Part shown: positions 7,381-14,251 of the stretch, piece after piece
Layout: each line of letters begins with the position of its first letter
Numbering within the stretch: position 1 is the stretch's first letter
NCBI GenBank assembly: GCA_964438025.1
Contig: CAYTIK010000023.1
Span: 1-16,179, forward strand
Source: GCA-002790615 sp964438025
GTDB taxonomy: Bacteria; Patescibacteriota; Minisyncoccia; Moranbacterales; UBA2206
Direction of reading: 5' to 3'
Length of the DNA stretch: 16,179 bases
The notes under the pieces: generated by a model
Database searches by the model: none
Seen by the model: only the letters and a program-made list of their open reading frames with translations
Told to the model about the DNA's origin: nothing
Translations under genes and position numbers: made by a program

Positions 7381-7544
7381 GAAATTATCCTTCCGGTTGA
7401 TTGGTGAGGAGGCTGAGAGAGACACTCTCACGAACCTCGAAATCCGGCAAGGCACGGAAAATTTGGCTATTTAATTCGAATCGGCGCGCGCTTCGAAGAA
7501 GATAGTTGGATTATCGCTCAAAAGGCTTCCGTGCCTTTTGTTTT
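7381..7544 (+). ncRNA. Structured RNA candidate, family unknown
   Basis: About 160 bases without coding potential, rich in complementary segments. A 5' domain is built from CCTTCCGG (7389-7396) with CCGG-c-AAGG (7444-7452), GAGG (7409-7412) with CCTC (7435-7438), and TGAGAG (7414-7419) with CTCTCA (7425-7430). A 3' domain can pair AAGGCACGGAA (7449-7459) with 7527-7537, enclosing TTCGAA (7475-7480) with TTCGAA (7492-7497). A strong terminator (7519-7544) overlaps the 3' arm and is incompatible with that long helix. GAAATTA (7381-7387) is also complementary to 7548-7554, beyond the terminator. It has its own promoter-like and terminator sequences, and the next gene has a separate promoter, which favours an independent small RNA; an attenuator or riboswitch leader for the next gene is the alternative. 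It does not match SRP, RNase P, tmRNA or TPP riboswitch signatures that I can recognise. Confidence 0.5.
7519..7544 (+). terminator. Intrinsic terminator of the structured RNA
   Basis: CAAAAGGC (7519-7526), six-base loop TTCCGT, GCCTTTTG (7533-7540), then TTTT: an 8-bp perfect stem with U-run. The loop and 3' arm are also complementary to 7449-7459, giving an alternative fold. Confidence 0.75.
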
Positions 7545-7554
7545 GGCTAATTTC

Positions 7555-7583
7555 TTGTAATAATGTTTAATTTATTCTATAAT
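7555..7583 (+). promoter_or_regulatory. Promoter of the FtsA/PilM-like gene
   Basis: TTGTAA (7555-7560), exactly 17 bases, perfect TATAAT (7578-7583). A start near 7590 leaves a leader of about 27 bases before ATG 7617, without a clear Shine-Dalgarno. Confidence 0.65.
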
Positions 7584-7616
7584 AAGCTTAGAAAATTGAT
7601 ATAAGATTTTTTAAAG

Positions 7617-8885
7617 ATGGGAATTTTTTCCAAAATTTTAGGCTTGAAAGGGTCGTCTTCCGATTATTTGCTTTCTTTGGACATCGGCACGGAAGTGGTA
7701 AAAGCTTTGGTTTTTGTTATTGACGAAAAGACCGGCAATGGCGTAGTGAAAGGCGTCGGCCGGGTCCGGCAAGGGCTTAAAGATATGCAGAGCGGCGCCG
7801 TCTCGGATATTGAAGGCGTGGTAAAAAATTGCCGCAAAGCGATTGAACAAGCGACAAAGATGGCCGGCATCAAAAAAGTGGAAAAATCCGTTATCGGCAT
7901 TGCCGGAGAATTGGTCAAGGGTACCACCACGACGGTGCATTATGAAAGGATCAAATCAGAGATAAAAATCGATCTGCCGGAACTGAAAAATATCATCCAG
8001 AAAGTCCAATGGAAAGCTTTTGACCGCATCCGCCAGCAACTGGCCTGGGAAACCGGCCACAATGAAATTGAAGTTAAACTTATCAACGCCGCGATTGTGG
8101 ATGTCCGCATTGACGGTTATCGCGTGAGCAATCCGCTGGGATTTCAAGGCAAGGATGTTTCCATTTCAGTTTTTAACGCTTACGCGCCGATGATCCATTT
8201 AGGGGCGTTGCAGACTATCGGCGAAGACCTGAATTTAGATCTTTTAAGCATTGCCGATGAACCTTACGCGGTGGCTAAATCGATGGGGGTGGGCGATATT
8301 TCCGATTTCAGCGCGGTGTTTATCGATATCGGCGGCGGCACTACGGATATTGCGGTAGTCCGCAATGGCGGACTGGAAGGGACTAAAATGTTTGCTCTTG
8401 GCGGGCGGGCGTTTACCAAACGTTTGGCACTGGAATTAAGCATCGGTTTTGAAGAGGCGGAAGTTTTAAAAATAAAATACGCTGAAGGGCGGCTGGGCCG
8501 GGATGTGAGTTTTAAGATAGATAAAATTCTGGAAAATGACTGCCAAGTCTGGCGCAGCGGCGTGGAATTGTCACTCGAAGAATTTGCCGAGTCGGACGTT
8601 CTGCCTTCCAAGTTTTTTCTCTGCGGCGGCGGCTCGGGCCTGCCGGGAATAAAAAAAGTCTTGGCGCAAAGCAGTTTCGGACAAAATTTGCATTTTGCCA
8701 AGAGCTTGCAAGTAAGTTTTCTGCAGCCTAGAGACGTTGTGAATATTATCGATGAAACCAATAAATTGAAAGATCCGCAAGATATTACTCCGATGAGCTT
8801 GGCCAACTTGGCGCTGGATATCGTGGGTGAGGAAAAAGTGCTGTCAGGAATCTTAAGAAGGGCCGTTAAGATGATACAAAAATAA
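7617..8885 (+). CDS. Actin-like ATPase of the FtsA/PilM family
   Basis: Cytosolic actin-fold ATPase that in known relatives attaches to the inner membrane and works in division (FtsA) or type IV pilus assembly (PilM). Seen: phosphate-1 loop LSLDIGTEVVKALV (residues 18-31), an SHS2-like 1C region with PLGFQGKDVSISVFNAYAP, phosphate-2 loop DIGGGTTDIAVV from D237, and an adenosine motif CGGGSGLPG at 336-344. The 422-aa length fits both families. No dcw cluster genes lie nearby; instead the next gene encodes a single-pass membrane protein with a large outer part, which suggests the ATPase is the cytosolic partner of an envelope complex, somewhat like PilM with PilN. The start at 7617 follows a consensus promoter. 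The stop codon's last base is the first base of the second 113-bp inverted-repeat element. Choosing between FtsA and PilM is not possible from sequence alone. Confidence 0.85.
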   Translation: MGIFSKILGLKGSSSDYLLSLDIGTEVVKALVFVIDEKTGNGVVKGVGRVRQGLKDMQSGAVSDIEGVVKNCRKAIEQATKMAGIKKVEKSVIGIAGELVKGTTTTVHYERIKSEIKIDLPELKNIIQKVQWKAFDRIRQQLAWETGHNEIEVKLINAAIVDVRIDGYRVSNPLGFQGKDVSISVFNAYAPMIHLGALQTIGEDLNLDLLSIADEPYAVAKSMGVGDISDFSAVFIDIGGGTTDIAVVRNGGLEGTKMFALGGRAFTKRLALELSIGFEEAEVLKIKYAEGRLGRDVSFKIDKILENDCQVWRSGVELSLEEFAESDVLPSKFFLCGGGSGLPGIKKVLAQSSFGQNLHFAKSLQVSFLQPRDVVNIIDETNKLKDPQDITPMSLANLALDIVGEEKVLSGILRRAVKMIQK

Positions 8886-8998
8886 CCCCCACACCAATTT
8901 TGGCAAAAATTGTATGTAATAATTAGCCAGAACCGATAAGCGGCTTCGCCTTATAATCTCGCATTTTGTAAAACTTTATTTTAAATTGGTATGGGGGT
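8885..8998. repeat. 114-bp TIR element, copy 2
   Basis: Left terminus ACCCCCACACCAATTT (8885-8900) pairs with 8983-8998 with one mismatch. Relative to copy 1 it is inverted: its left 23 bases equal the reverse complement of 5064-5086, and its core 8940-8953 is the exact reverse complement of 5019-5032. It begins at the last base of the preceding stop codon. Confidence 0.85.
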
Positions 8999-9010
8999 AA
9001 AATTTTTTAA

Positions 9011-9016
9011 TATAAT
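9011..9016 (+). promoter_or_regulatory. Possible -10 box giving a near-leaderless start
   Basis: A perfect TATAAT ends seven bases before ATG 9023. The best -35 candidate is TTGGTA (8986-8991) inside the right arm of the inverted-repeat element, with a long 19-base spacer. Weak; could be chance in AT-rich sequence. Confidence 0.25.
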
Positions 9017-9022
9017 TATTAT

Positions 9023-10976
9023 ATGCACGAAACATTTTATATTGAAGTTGATGAAGAAATAACTTCCGTCATTGAAAAGTTAAGGAAGACGCAATCGTCA
9101 GAAGTTTTTGTGGTGGTGCCTAAAGGCGCGCTTTTAATCCAGAGCATCATCAATTTGAAGCTCTTAAAAAAAGAAGCGGTTGATCTGGGAAAAGAAATCC
9201 TGATCGTTACCCAGGATAAGTCAGGAAAAATGCTCATCGAAAAAGCCGGCATTGCCGTAGGCCAAAAAATCAGCGATTTTGACCAGGAATGGGAAGAGGC
9301 GGAAAAGCAAGAATCGGTCAGGGCCGGGATGGAAGGAATTATCAATCTGGAACGGGAACAAAAAGCGCCGAAAAGCGAAATAGCCAAAATCGGTTCGAAT
9401 GATTTTTTTGCAGCCGCAGAAAAATTGCCAGAAGAAAAAATTCCGCCGTCGGAAGAAAATTTTTCAGAAGAAAAAATTATCAACAAGGAGCTGGTAGCCG
9501 GAGTCAGCCCTAAAAGCTTTAAGCGGGATATTTTTTTTGAAGATAGCCCGGCTGATTTAATTAAGAATATCGATATTCGGCAGAAAGGCAACGCGGATTT
9601 TCAGCCGGAAGTAAGAAAAAATGAAAGAAACATAAATTTTCTCCGTCAGCGGAAAGACAGCCAGAAAAAGCCGCTTTTTCTTCCGGAGGATATTTCCGAA
9701 AAGTTTGAAGATAAAAAAAGAGTCAAGCTGGAGAAATTTTTTTCTGTCGGCCAAGATAAAAATAACCAAGCGGGGAAAAGAGGAGACAATATCGCATTGC
9801 CGAAAAATTCCTGGAAATTTTATGGGATTTTTGGCAGCTTGATTCTCGGGGCGGTTGTCCTGACGGCTCTTTATCTTTTTTTACCTAAAGCTTCAGTGAA
9901 AATTTTGACTCAAACTAAGAGCCAAAGCATTGCGGCGGAAATTACCGCCAGTGCTGGCAGTTCGGCAGTTGACGCCGAAACCAAGATTATCCCGGCCAAA
10001 ATAGTGGCGGTTTCTGAAGAACTGGCGTATCTTTTTAGCGCTACTGGCGAAAGCAGCTCTTTAAGCAAAAAGGCCAAAGGCACGATTACCATCTATAACG
10101 AATATGGCGTTCAAAGCCAGCCCTTAGTGGCGACTACGCGCTTTTTAAGCCAGGAAGGTAAATTATTCCGCTTGACGCAAAACATAATAGNNNNNNNNNN
10201 TGATAAAAACCGGAACGGAAATTAAGCCGGGAGCCATTGAAGCCGAAGTGGTAGCGGATGAAGCCGGAGAGATTTTCAATATCGGACCGACGAGCTTCAC
10301 TATTCCTGGATTTAAAGACAGCGGCAATGAAAAATACGCCAAATTTTACGCTAAATCTTTCAAAGCCATGGCCGGTGGAGGCGCCAGCTTAGAAAAGGCC
10401 ACCGCCGCTTCCGAACAAGATATTGCCTCAGCCAAAGCCAAGGCGACTCAAGAACTGAATGCTAAAATTTTGGAAAAAATTAAAGCCAATGCCGGCACGG
10501 GCAGCGTAGTTTTGGACGAAGCGGTAAATTTCAATGATTTGACTTACACAGTGGCTAATCCGACAGGGCAAACAGCCGGAAAATTTACGCTTAATTTAAA
10601 AGGCAAAGGTTCAGCCCTGGTTTTTAGCAAGAATGATTTAAAAGAAGTTGTGCTAAAAAGTTTTGCCGAAAAAAATGGCGGCCAAAGCCAGATTTCTCCT
10701 GAATCTATCGCACTAGAATTTGGCAAAGCTGACGCAGATTTTACCGGGGGAAAAATTTTAGTCCGCGTCGAAGCTTCCGGAAAATTCAAAGCAGATTTAA
10801 ATCTAGATGCTATAAAAAAAGAGATTTTAGGCAAAAATGAAGATGAGCTTAAGGATCAGCTAAGCCATTACGAAGAAATTACTGGCGTCGAAGTTAAATA
10901 TTGGCCGGTAAAGATTTTTTCCGGCCAGATTCCGGCCTACGGCAGCCGGGTGGAAATATCTCTTGACAATAGCTAG
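9023..10976 (+). CDS. Single-pass membrane protein with baseplate-J-like region
   Basis: One gene interrupted by an assembly gap (10191-10200). The N-terminal domain (residues about 1-85, HETFYIEVDEEITSVIEKLR ... VFVVVPKGALL ... EILIVTQDKSGKMLIEKAGI) looks like an alpha/beta fold and is followed by a long charged linker. One membrane helix lies at about 265-286 (YGIFGSLILGAVVLTALYLF). Behind it is an outer region with a KAKGTITIYNEY...FLSQEGKLFRL pattern like baseplate J/gp47 proteins, then NIGPTSFTIPGF and an Ala/Lys-rich stretch. Bases after the gap continue the same protein (IKTGTEIKPGAIEAEVVADE), but in a frame that requires the true gap to be a multiple of three; the 10 N are a placeholder. 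It follows the FtsA/PilM-like gene, so both may form one envelope complex. Function unknown. Confidence 0.8.
10191..10200. other. Assembly gap (10 N)
   Basis: Ten N within the coding region. The reading frames on both sides join only if the real missing length is divisible by three, so ten is not the true size. Compared with the expected protein pattern, some residues between FRLTQNII and IKTGTEIKPG are probably missing. Confidence 0.98.
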
Positions 10977-10990
10977 AGAGCTGTTAGAAT
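10963..10990 (+). promoter_or_regulatory. Promoter of the ribosomal protein operon
   Basis: Perfect TTGACA (10963-10968), 16 bases, TAGAAT (10985-10990). The -35 lies inside the last codons of the preceding gene. Transcription would start near 10997, giving a leader of about 200 bases before infA. Confidence 0.7.
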
Positions 10991-11007
10991 AAGTTTAAAG
11001 TTGAATT

Positions 11008-11062
11008 CCCGCCAAATTTATCCGGTCCTGTCTGCTGGTAGGCAAGCTTCGGCGGAGGCGGG
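11008..11062. repeat. GC-rich palindrome in the infA leader
   Basis: CCCGCC (11008-11013) pairs with GGCGGG (11057-11062). Inside, TGTCT and AGGCA around 11029-11044 form a second small hairpin. The GC-rich end GGCGGAGGCGGGC contrasts with the AT-rich surroundings. The outer arms are the same six bases as those of the palindrome inside the ATPase gene. The rest of the 220-base leader (10977-11196) shows no gene. Confidence 0.5.
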
Positions 11063-11196
11063 CAAGTTGGAAAAATTAATATTTTAGGCACAAAATAGCG
11101 GGTAAAGCTGGATGCAGGAATTAGGAATGTTTTGATTCTCAGAGCTTTAATGGTTCTTGGGAATTAAATCCGTCTATTTTTTATTTTGGGACATTT

Positions 11197-11418
11197 ATGT
11201 CGGACAGCAAAGAACTAATCAAATTGGAAGGAACTGTGGAAGAAACTCTTCCCAGCACTACCTTCAAGGTAAAATTGGATAACGGGCATTTTATTTTAGC
11301 CCATATTTCCGGCCGGATGCGAGTCAATTATATCCGCTTAATTCCAGGGGACCGGGTGTTGGTGGAAATGAGCCCTTATGATTTGACCAAGGGCCGGATA
11401 ACTCAAAGAATAAAATAA
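11197..11418 (+). CDS. infA: Translation initiation factor IF-1
   Basis: Binds the A site of the 30S subunit during initiation together with IF-2 and IF-3. 73 aa, the normal length, a single S1/OB-fold. The diagnostic stretches are all present: LEGTVEETLPSTTFKVKLDNG, HISGRMRVNYIRLIPGDRV and YDLTKGRITQR. First gene of the ribosomal operon, with rpmJ starting two bases after its stop, the common infA-rpmJ-rpsM-rpsK order. The leader of about 200 bases contains a GC-rich palindrome that could affect expression. The upstream GGGA is at best a weak Shine-Dalgarno. Confidence 0.97.
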   Translation: MSDSKELIKLEGTVEETLPSTTFKVKLDNGHFILAHISGRMRVNYIRLIPGDRVLVEMSPYDLTKGRITQRIK

Positions 11419-11419
11419 T

Positions 11420-11533
11420 ATGAAAGTGCGATCTTCAGTAAAAAAAATTTGCGATAAATGCAAATTGGTCAAAAGAAAAAGCAAGCTTTTTGTCGTGTGT
11501 TCTAATCCCAAACATAAGCAGAGGCAAGGCTAA
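11420..11533 (+). CDS. rpmJ: 50S ribosomal protein L36
   Basis: 37-aa zinc-binding protein of the large subunit (bL36). The sequence MKVRSSVKKICDKCKLVKRK and the end CSNPKHKQRQG are typical. Zinc ligands C11, C14, C27 and H32 are all present, so this is the C+ form. It starts one base after the infA stop codon, TAA at 11416-11418, and ends in TAA at 11531-11533. It is followed by a 55-base repetitive AT-rich spacer before rpsM. Confidence 0.96.
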   Translation: MKVRSSVKKICDKCKLVKRKSKLFVVCSNPKHKQRQG

Positions 11534-11535
11534 AG

Positions 11536-11571
11536 TAGCTTTTAGCTTATAGGTTTTAGCTTTTAGGTTAA
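11536..11571. repeat. TTTTAGCT repeat tract before rpsM
   Basis: Imperfect repeats of TTTTAGCT/TTTTAGG between rpmJ and rpsM. The bases 11536-11547 are the reverse complement of 4663-4674 in the leader of the small coiled-coil gene, so the same low-complexity motif appears twice in opposite orientation. Confidence 0.5.
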
Positions 11572-11588
11572 GATTTTTATAAAAAATT

Positions 11589-11975
11589 ATGTTAAGAATC
11601 GCCGGTGTCAATATTCCCGATGAAAAAAGAATAACCATTTCTCTGACTTATATCTATGGCATTGGCCATACTACCGCCAAGAAAATTTTAACGGAGTTAA
11701 ACATAACCGATCTTAAAAGAACCAAAGATTTGACGGAAGAAGAAAAAAATAAGATCCGGGATTATGTCGAGAAAAAAATCCGCGTTGAAGGAGAATTGAA
11801 GCACGTGGTGCGTACCAATGTTAAGCGTCTCAAGGAAATCGGCAGTTATCGCGGAGGACGCCATCAAAAAGGCTTGCCGACACGTGGACAGCGGACGAAA
11901 ACCAACACTCGGACCGTCCGAGGCAATGTCAGAAAAACTATGGGCAGTGGAAGAGTCAAGACGGAAAAAACTTAA
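11589..11975 (+). CDS. rpsM: 30S ribosomal protein S13
   Basis: uS13 of the small-subunit head, contacting the P-site tRNA and 5S/L5 bridge. 128 aa against the usual 115-125. Recognised by RIAGVNIPDEKRITISLTYIYGIG at the N-terminus (helix-two-turn-helix) and by the C-terminal GSYRGGRHQKGLPTRGQRTKTNTRT signature. The basic tail ends GSGRVKTEKT. The start ATG has an AT-rich leader lacking Shine-Dalgarno. It lies between rpmJ and rpsK as in most bacteria. Confidence 0.97.
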   Translation: MLRIAGVNIPDEKRITISLTYIYGIGHTTAKKILTELNITDLKRTKDLTEEEKNKIRDYVEKKIRVEGELKHVVRTNVKRLKEIGSYRGGRHQKGLPTRGQRTKTNTRTVRGNVRKTMGSGRVKTEKT

Positions 11976-11980
11976 AAATC

Positions 11981-12020
11981 ACGAATTAAAACGAATTATT
12001 TAACGAATATTCACGAATAT
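11981..12020. repeat. Four ACGAAT repeats at about 10-base spacing
   Basis: ACGAAT begins at 11981, 11991, 12003 and 12013, in the gap between rpsM and rpsK. The spacing of 10, 12 and 10 bases is near one helical turn. It could be a simple tandem repeat or a protein-binding array; no other evidence. Confidence 0.5.
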
Positions 12021-12028
12021 ATAATTTT

Positions 12029-12523
12029 ATGCCAGAGGAAAAAGAAAAAAAAGAGCCGGAAGCGATAGCAAAAGCTGAAACTGAAGCGGCGGTTTTGGAT
12101 AAAGACGCTGCCGAAATTAAAGAAGGCGCAGAAAAAACCGTAGTTAAGAAAAAAAAGAGCAAAAAAAACAAGGCGCAAATTTTAAAAGGCCGGGCCAACA
12201 TCCAATGCACTTATAACAATACTTTGATCAACATTTCCGATTTGAACGGCAATATTTTGGGTTGGTCTTCTTCGGGACTCTTGGGCTTTAAAGGTGCTAA
12301 AAAAGCTACGCCTTACGCCGCGACCCAAGTGGTGGCCAATGTGAGTGAAAAAGCTAAAAAATACGGAGTGCGAGAATTGGAAGTTTCCGTCAAGGGTGTC
12401 GGCAGCGGGCGGGAGGCTTCTATCCGAGCTTTAAATGCCAATGGATTCGAATTGCTTTCGATCAAAGATAACACTCCGATTCCGCATAACGGATGCCGTC
12501 CGAAAAAACCCAGAAGAGTTTAA
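12029..12523 (+). CDS. rpsK: 30S ribosomal protein S11 with N-terminal extension
   Basis: uS11 of the 30S platform. The core starts at about residue 48 (AQILKGRANIQCTYNNTLINIS) and includes GNILGWSSSGLLGFKGAKKATPYAA, VKGVGSGREASIRAL and the C-terminal DNTPIPHNGCRPKKPRRV, all typical. Total 164 aa against about 129: the first 47 residues are an extra Glu/Ala/Lys-rich tail, likely disordered. The frame starts at the only ATG after an ACGAAT repeat spacer; no internal Met near the core offers a shorter start, so the extension is likely real. Confidence 0.95.
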   Translation: MPEEKEKKEPEAIAKAETEAAVLDKDAAEIKEGAEKTVVKKKKSKKNKAQILKGRANIQCTYNNTLINISDLNGNILGWSSSGLLGFKGAKKATPYAATQVVANVSEKAKKYGVRELEVSVKGVGSGREASIRALNANGFELLSIKDNTPIPHNGCRPKKPRRV

Positions 12524-12551
12524 TCCAGCTAAATTTATTTTTTGATTTAAT

Positions 12552-13190
12552 ATGGGAAGATATACTGAAGCTAAATGCCGCCGCTGCCGCCGAGCCATGG
12601 AAAAGCTTTTTTTGAAAGGTGATCGTTGTGCGACGGCTAAATGCGGTCTGGTCAGGCGTGCTTCCGTGCCGGGAGTCCATGGTAAAAATAAAACCTCCAA
12701 ATCGGGAATGAGCGAATACGGGATGCAACTTATGGCTAAGCAGAAAATCAAGAGAATGTATGGAATTCTAGAGAGGCAATTCAAAAAACATTTTGAAGAA
12801 ATAAAGAACAAGCCAGGGGTTACGGGAGACTTGTTGCTTTCGCGCCTGGAATTGCGCCTGGATAATGTCGTCTACCGGACTAATTTTGCCTCCTCCCGAT
12901 CGCAAGCCCGGCAGATTGTCAATCACGGCTTGATCGCCGTCAATGGCCGGAAAGTCAATATCCCTTCTTTTGCAGTTAAAATCGGAGATATGGTTTCCAT
13001 TAATCCTTTCCGGAAAGAAAAAAATTATTTTAAGAATTTAAACCAAGTTTTGAAAAATAAAACTAACTTTCCCAGCTGGATAAGTTTTAATAAGGAGAAG
13101 CTGGAAGGAAAAATTGTCAATATTCCCACGCGGCTCGATTCAGGCGTGGAGGTAGATGTCCAAATGGTTGTTGAATATTACTCTAGATAA
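12552..13190 (+). CDS. rpsD: 30S ribosomal protein S4, zinc form
   Basis: uS4, a primary 16S rRNA binding protein that starts assembly of the 30S body; in other bacteria it also represses the alpha operon. 212 aa. The N-terminus GRYTEAKCRRCRR has the zinc ligands C9, C12, C26 and C31 (C+ form). The S4 RNA-binding domain lies at about residues 97-165 (RLELRLDNVVYRTNFASSRSQARQIVNHGLIAVNG). It ends normally with the IVNIPTRLDSGVEVDVQMVVEYYSR tail. It is followed after 63 bases by rpoA, with a hairpin in the gap. Confidence 0.97.
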   Translation: MGRYTEAKCRRCRRAMEKLFLKGDRCATAKCGLVRRASVPGVHGKNKTSKSGMSEYGMQLMAKQKIKRMYGILERQFKKHFEEIKNKPGVTGDLLLSRLELRLDNVVYRTNFASSRSQARQIVNHGLIAVNGRKVNIPSFAVKIGDMVSINPFRKEKNYFKNLNQVLKNKTNFPSWISFNKEKLEGKIVNIPTRLDSGVEVDVQMVVEYYSR

Positions 13191-13212
13191 AAAATAAAAT
13201 TTTAATTTTGTT

Positions 13213-13240
13213 CCCAATTCCGAATTTATCGGGATTGTGG
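13213..13240 (+). promoter_or_regulatory. Hairpin between rpsD and rpoA
   Basis: CCCAATTCCGA (13213-13223) pairs with TCGGGATTG-t-GG (13229-13240) with one wobble and one bulge around an ATTTA loop. It ends 13 bases before the rpoA ATG. It has no U-run after it, so a translational control or processing site is more likely than a terminator; binding by S4 is speculation. Confidence 0.45.
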
Positions 13241-13253
13241 ACGAGAAAAATCC

Positions 13254-14231
13254 ATGCAATCTATTGCTATTCCTCAAAAGCCTAAATTCACTTCTGTCGA
13301 TGAAAAAACCGGAAAGTTTGAAGTAGAAGGCTGTTATCCCGGTTATGGTACAACTTTGGGCAATGCTCTCCGCCGAGTGTTGTTGTCTTCTTTGGGAGGA
13401 GCGGCCATCACATCAGCTAAAATCAAGGGTGCGACACATGAATTTTCCACTTTACCGGGAGTTTTAGAGGACGTCATCCAAATTATTCTGAATTTAAAGC
13501 AAGTCAGATTCCGCCTTTTCCGCGAAGAATCAATAAAAGTTTCCTTAAAAGCCAAGGGTGAAAAAGAAATTAAAGCCGGCATGATCAAATGTTCGGCGGA
13601 AATTGAAGTGGTAAATAAAGATGCGCACATTGCGACAATTACCAGCCCTAAAGGAGAACTGGAGATAGAATTAGAAATCGGCCGGGGCATTGGTTATGTT
13701 CCTGTCGAACAGCAAGAAAGAGGTGAAAAGGAAATTGGTGTAATTGCAATTGATGCTATTTATACTCCAATCCGCCGGGTAAATTATACTGTAGAAAATA
13801 TGCGGGTCGGTAAAAAGACGGATTATGAAAAGATAACCTTGGAAATTGTTACGGATGGCAGCATTGAACCAAAAGAAGCTTTTTCCCGGGCGGTGGCTAT
13901 CCTGGTAGAACAATTTTCAGTTTTGTCTAAATTGGAGGATGAAAAGAAATCCAGAACTAAGGAAGTTAAGCCGGCCGAGGAAACAGCACTGGAAGAAGAG
14001 AAGAAAGAAGATAAAAAAGAAGACCCCAAAATTGTGAAGGTGGTAGACTTGAAGAATCTTTCTACGCGGACCTTGAATGTTTTGGAAAAAGGTAAAATCG
14101 CCAAAGTAGGAGATATTATCAAATTGACCGAAGCGCAACTTTCGGATTTGGACGGTATGGGTGCCAAAGGAGTCAAGGAAATCAAGAAAGCTATCGGTGA
14201 TTTCGGCTTAAATTTAAAACAAGAAAAATAG
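13254..14231 (+). CDS. rpoA: RNA polymerase alpha subunit
   Basis: Dimerises to nucleate RNA polymerase assembly and contacts UP elements and activators. 325 aa. The N-terminal domain (about 1-228) shows GYGTTLGNALRRVLLSSLGGAAITS and the typical VGKKTDYEKITLEIVTDGSIEP region. The C-terminal domain (about 262-322) shows LKNLSTRTLNVLEKGKIAKVGDIIKLTEAQLSDLDGMGAKGVKEI, with its helix-hairpin-helix. The linker (about 229-261) is unusually rich in Lys and Glu. It is located in the classical rpsD-rpoA-rplQ order. The start at 13254 gives the expected N-terminus MQSIAIPQKPKF. A hairpin lies just upstream. Confidence 0.97.
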   Translation: MQSIAIPQKPKFTSVDEKTGKFEVEGCYPGYGTTLGNALRRVLLSSLGGAAITSAKIKGATHEFSTLPGVLEDVIQIILNLKQVRFRLFREESIKVSLKAKGEKEIKAGMIKCSAEIEVVNKDAHIATITSPKGELEIELEIGRGIGYVPVEQQERGEKEIGVIAIDAIYTPIRRVNYTVENMRVGKKTDYEKITLEIVTDGSIEPKEAFSRAVAILVEQFSVLSKLEDEKKSRTKEVKPAEETALEEEKKEDKKEDPKIVKVVDLKNLSTRTLNVLEKGKIAKVGDIIKLTEAQLSDLDGMGAKGVKEIKKAIGDFGLNLKQEK

Positions 14232-14251
14232 GTTATTGAATTTGCAATCAT

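Noticed and set aside
7409..7452. TPP riboswitch (GGCTGAGA followed by GAACCT)
   Set aside because: The GGCTGAGA and GAACCT strings are there, but the GAGAG is part of a hairpin stem and the second sensor helix (CTGG...CCAG) is missing; the downstream gene has no link to thiamine.
8264..8806. Long minus-strand open frame opposite the FtsA/PilM-like gene
   Set aside because: It is a shadow of a clearly conserved plus-strand gene; composition is Ser/Pro-rich without any recognisable domain. The same applies to the other minus-strand frames in the window.
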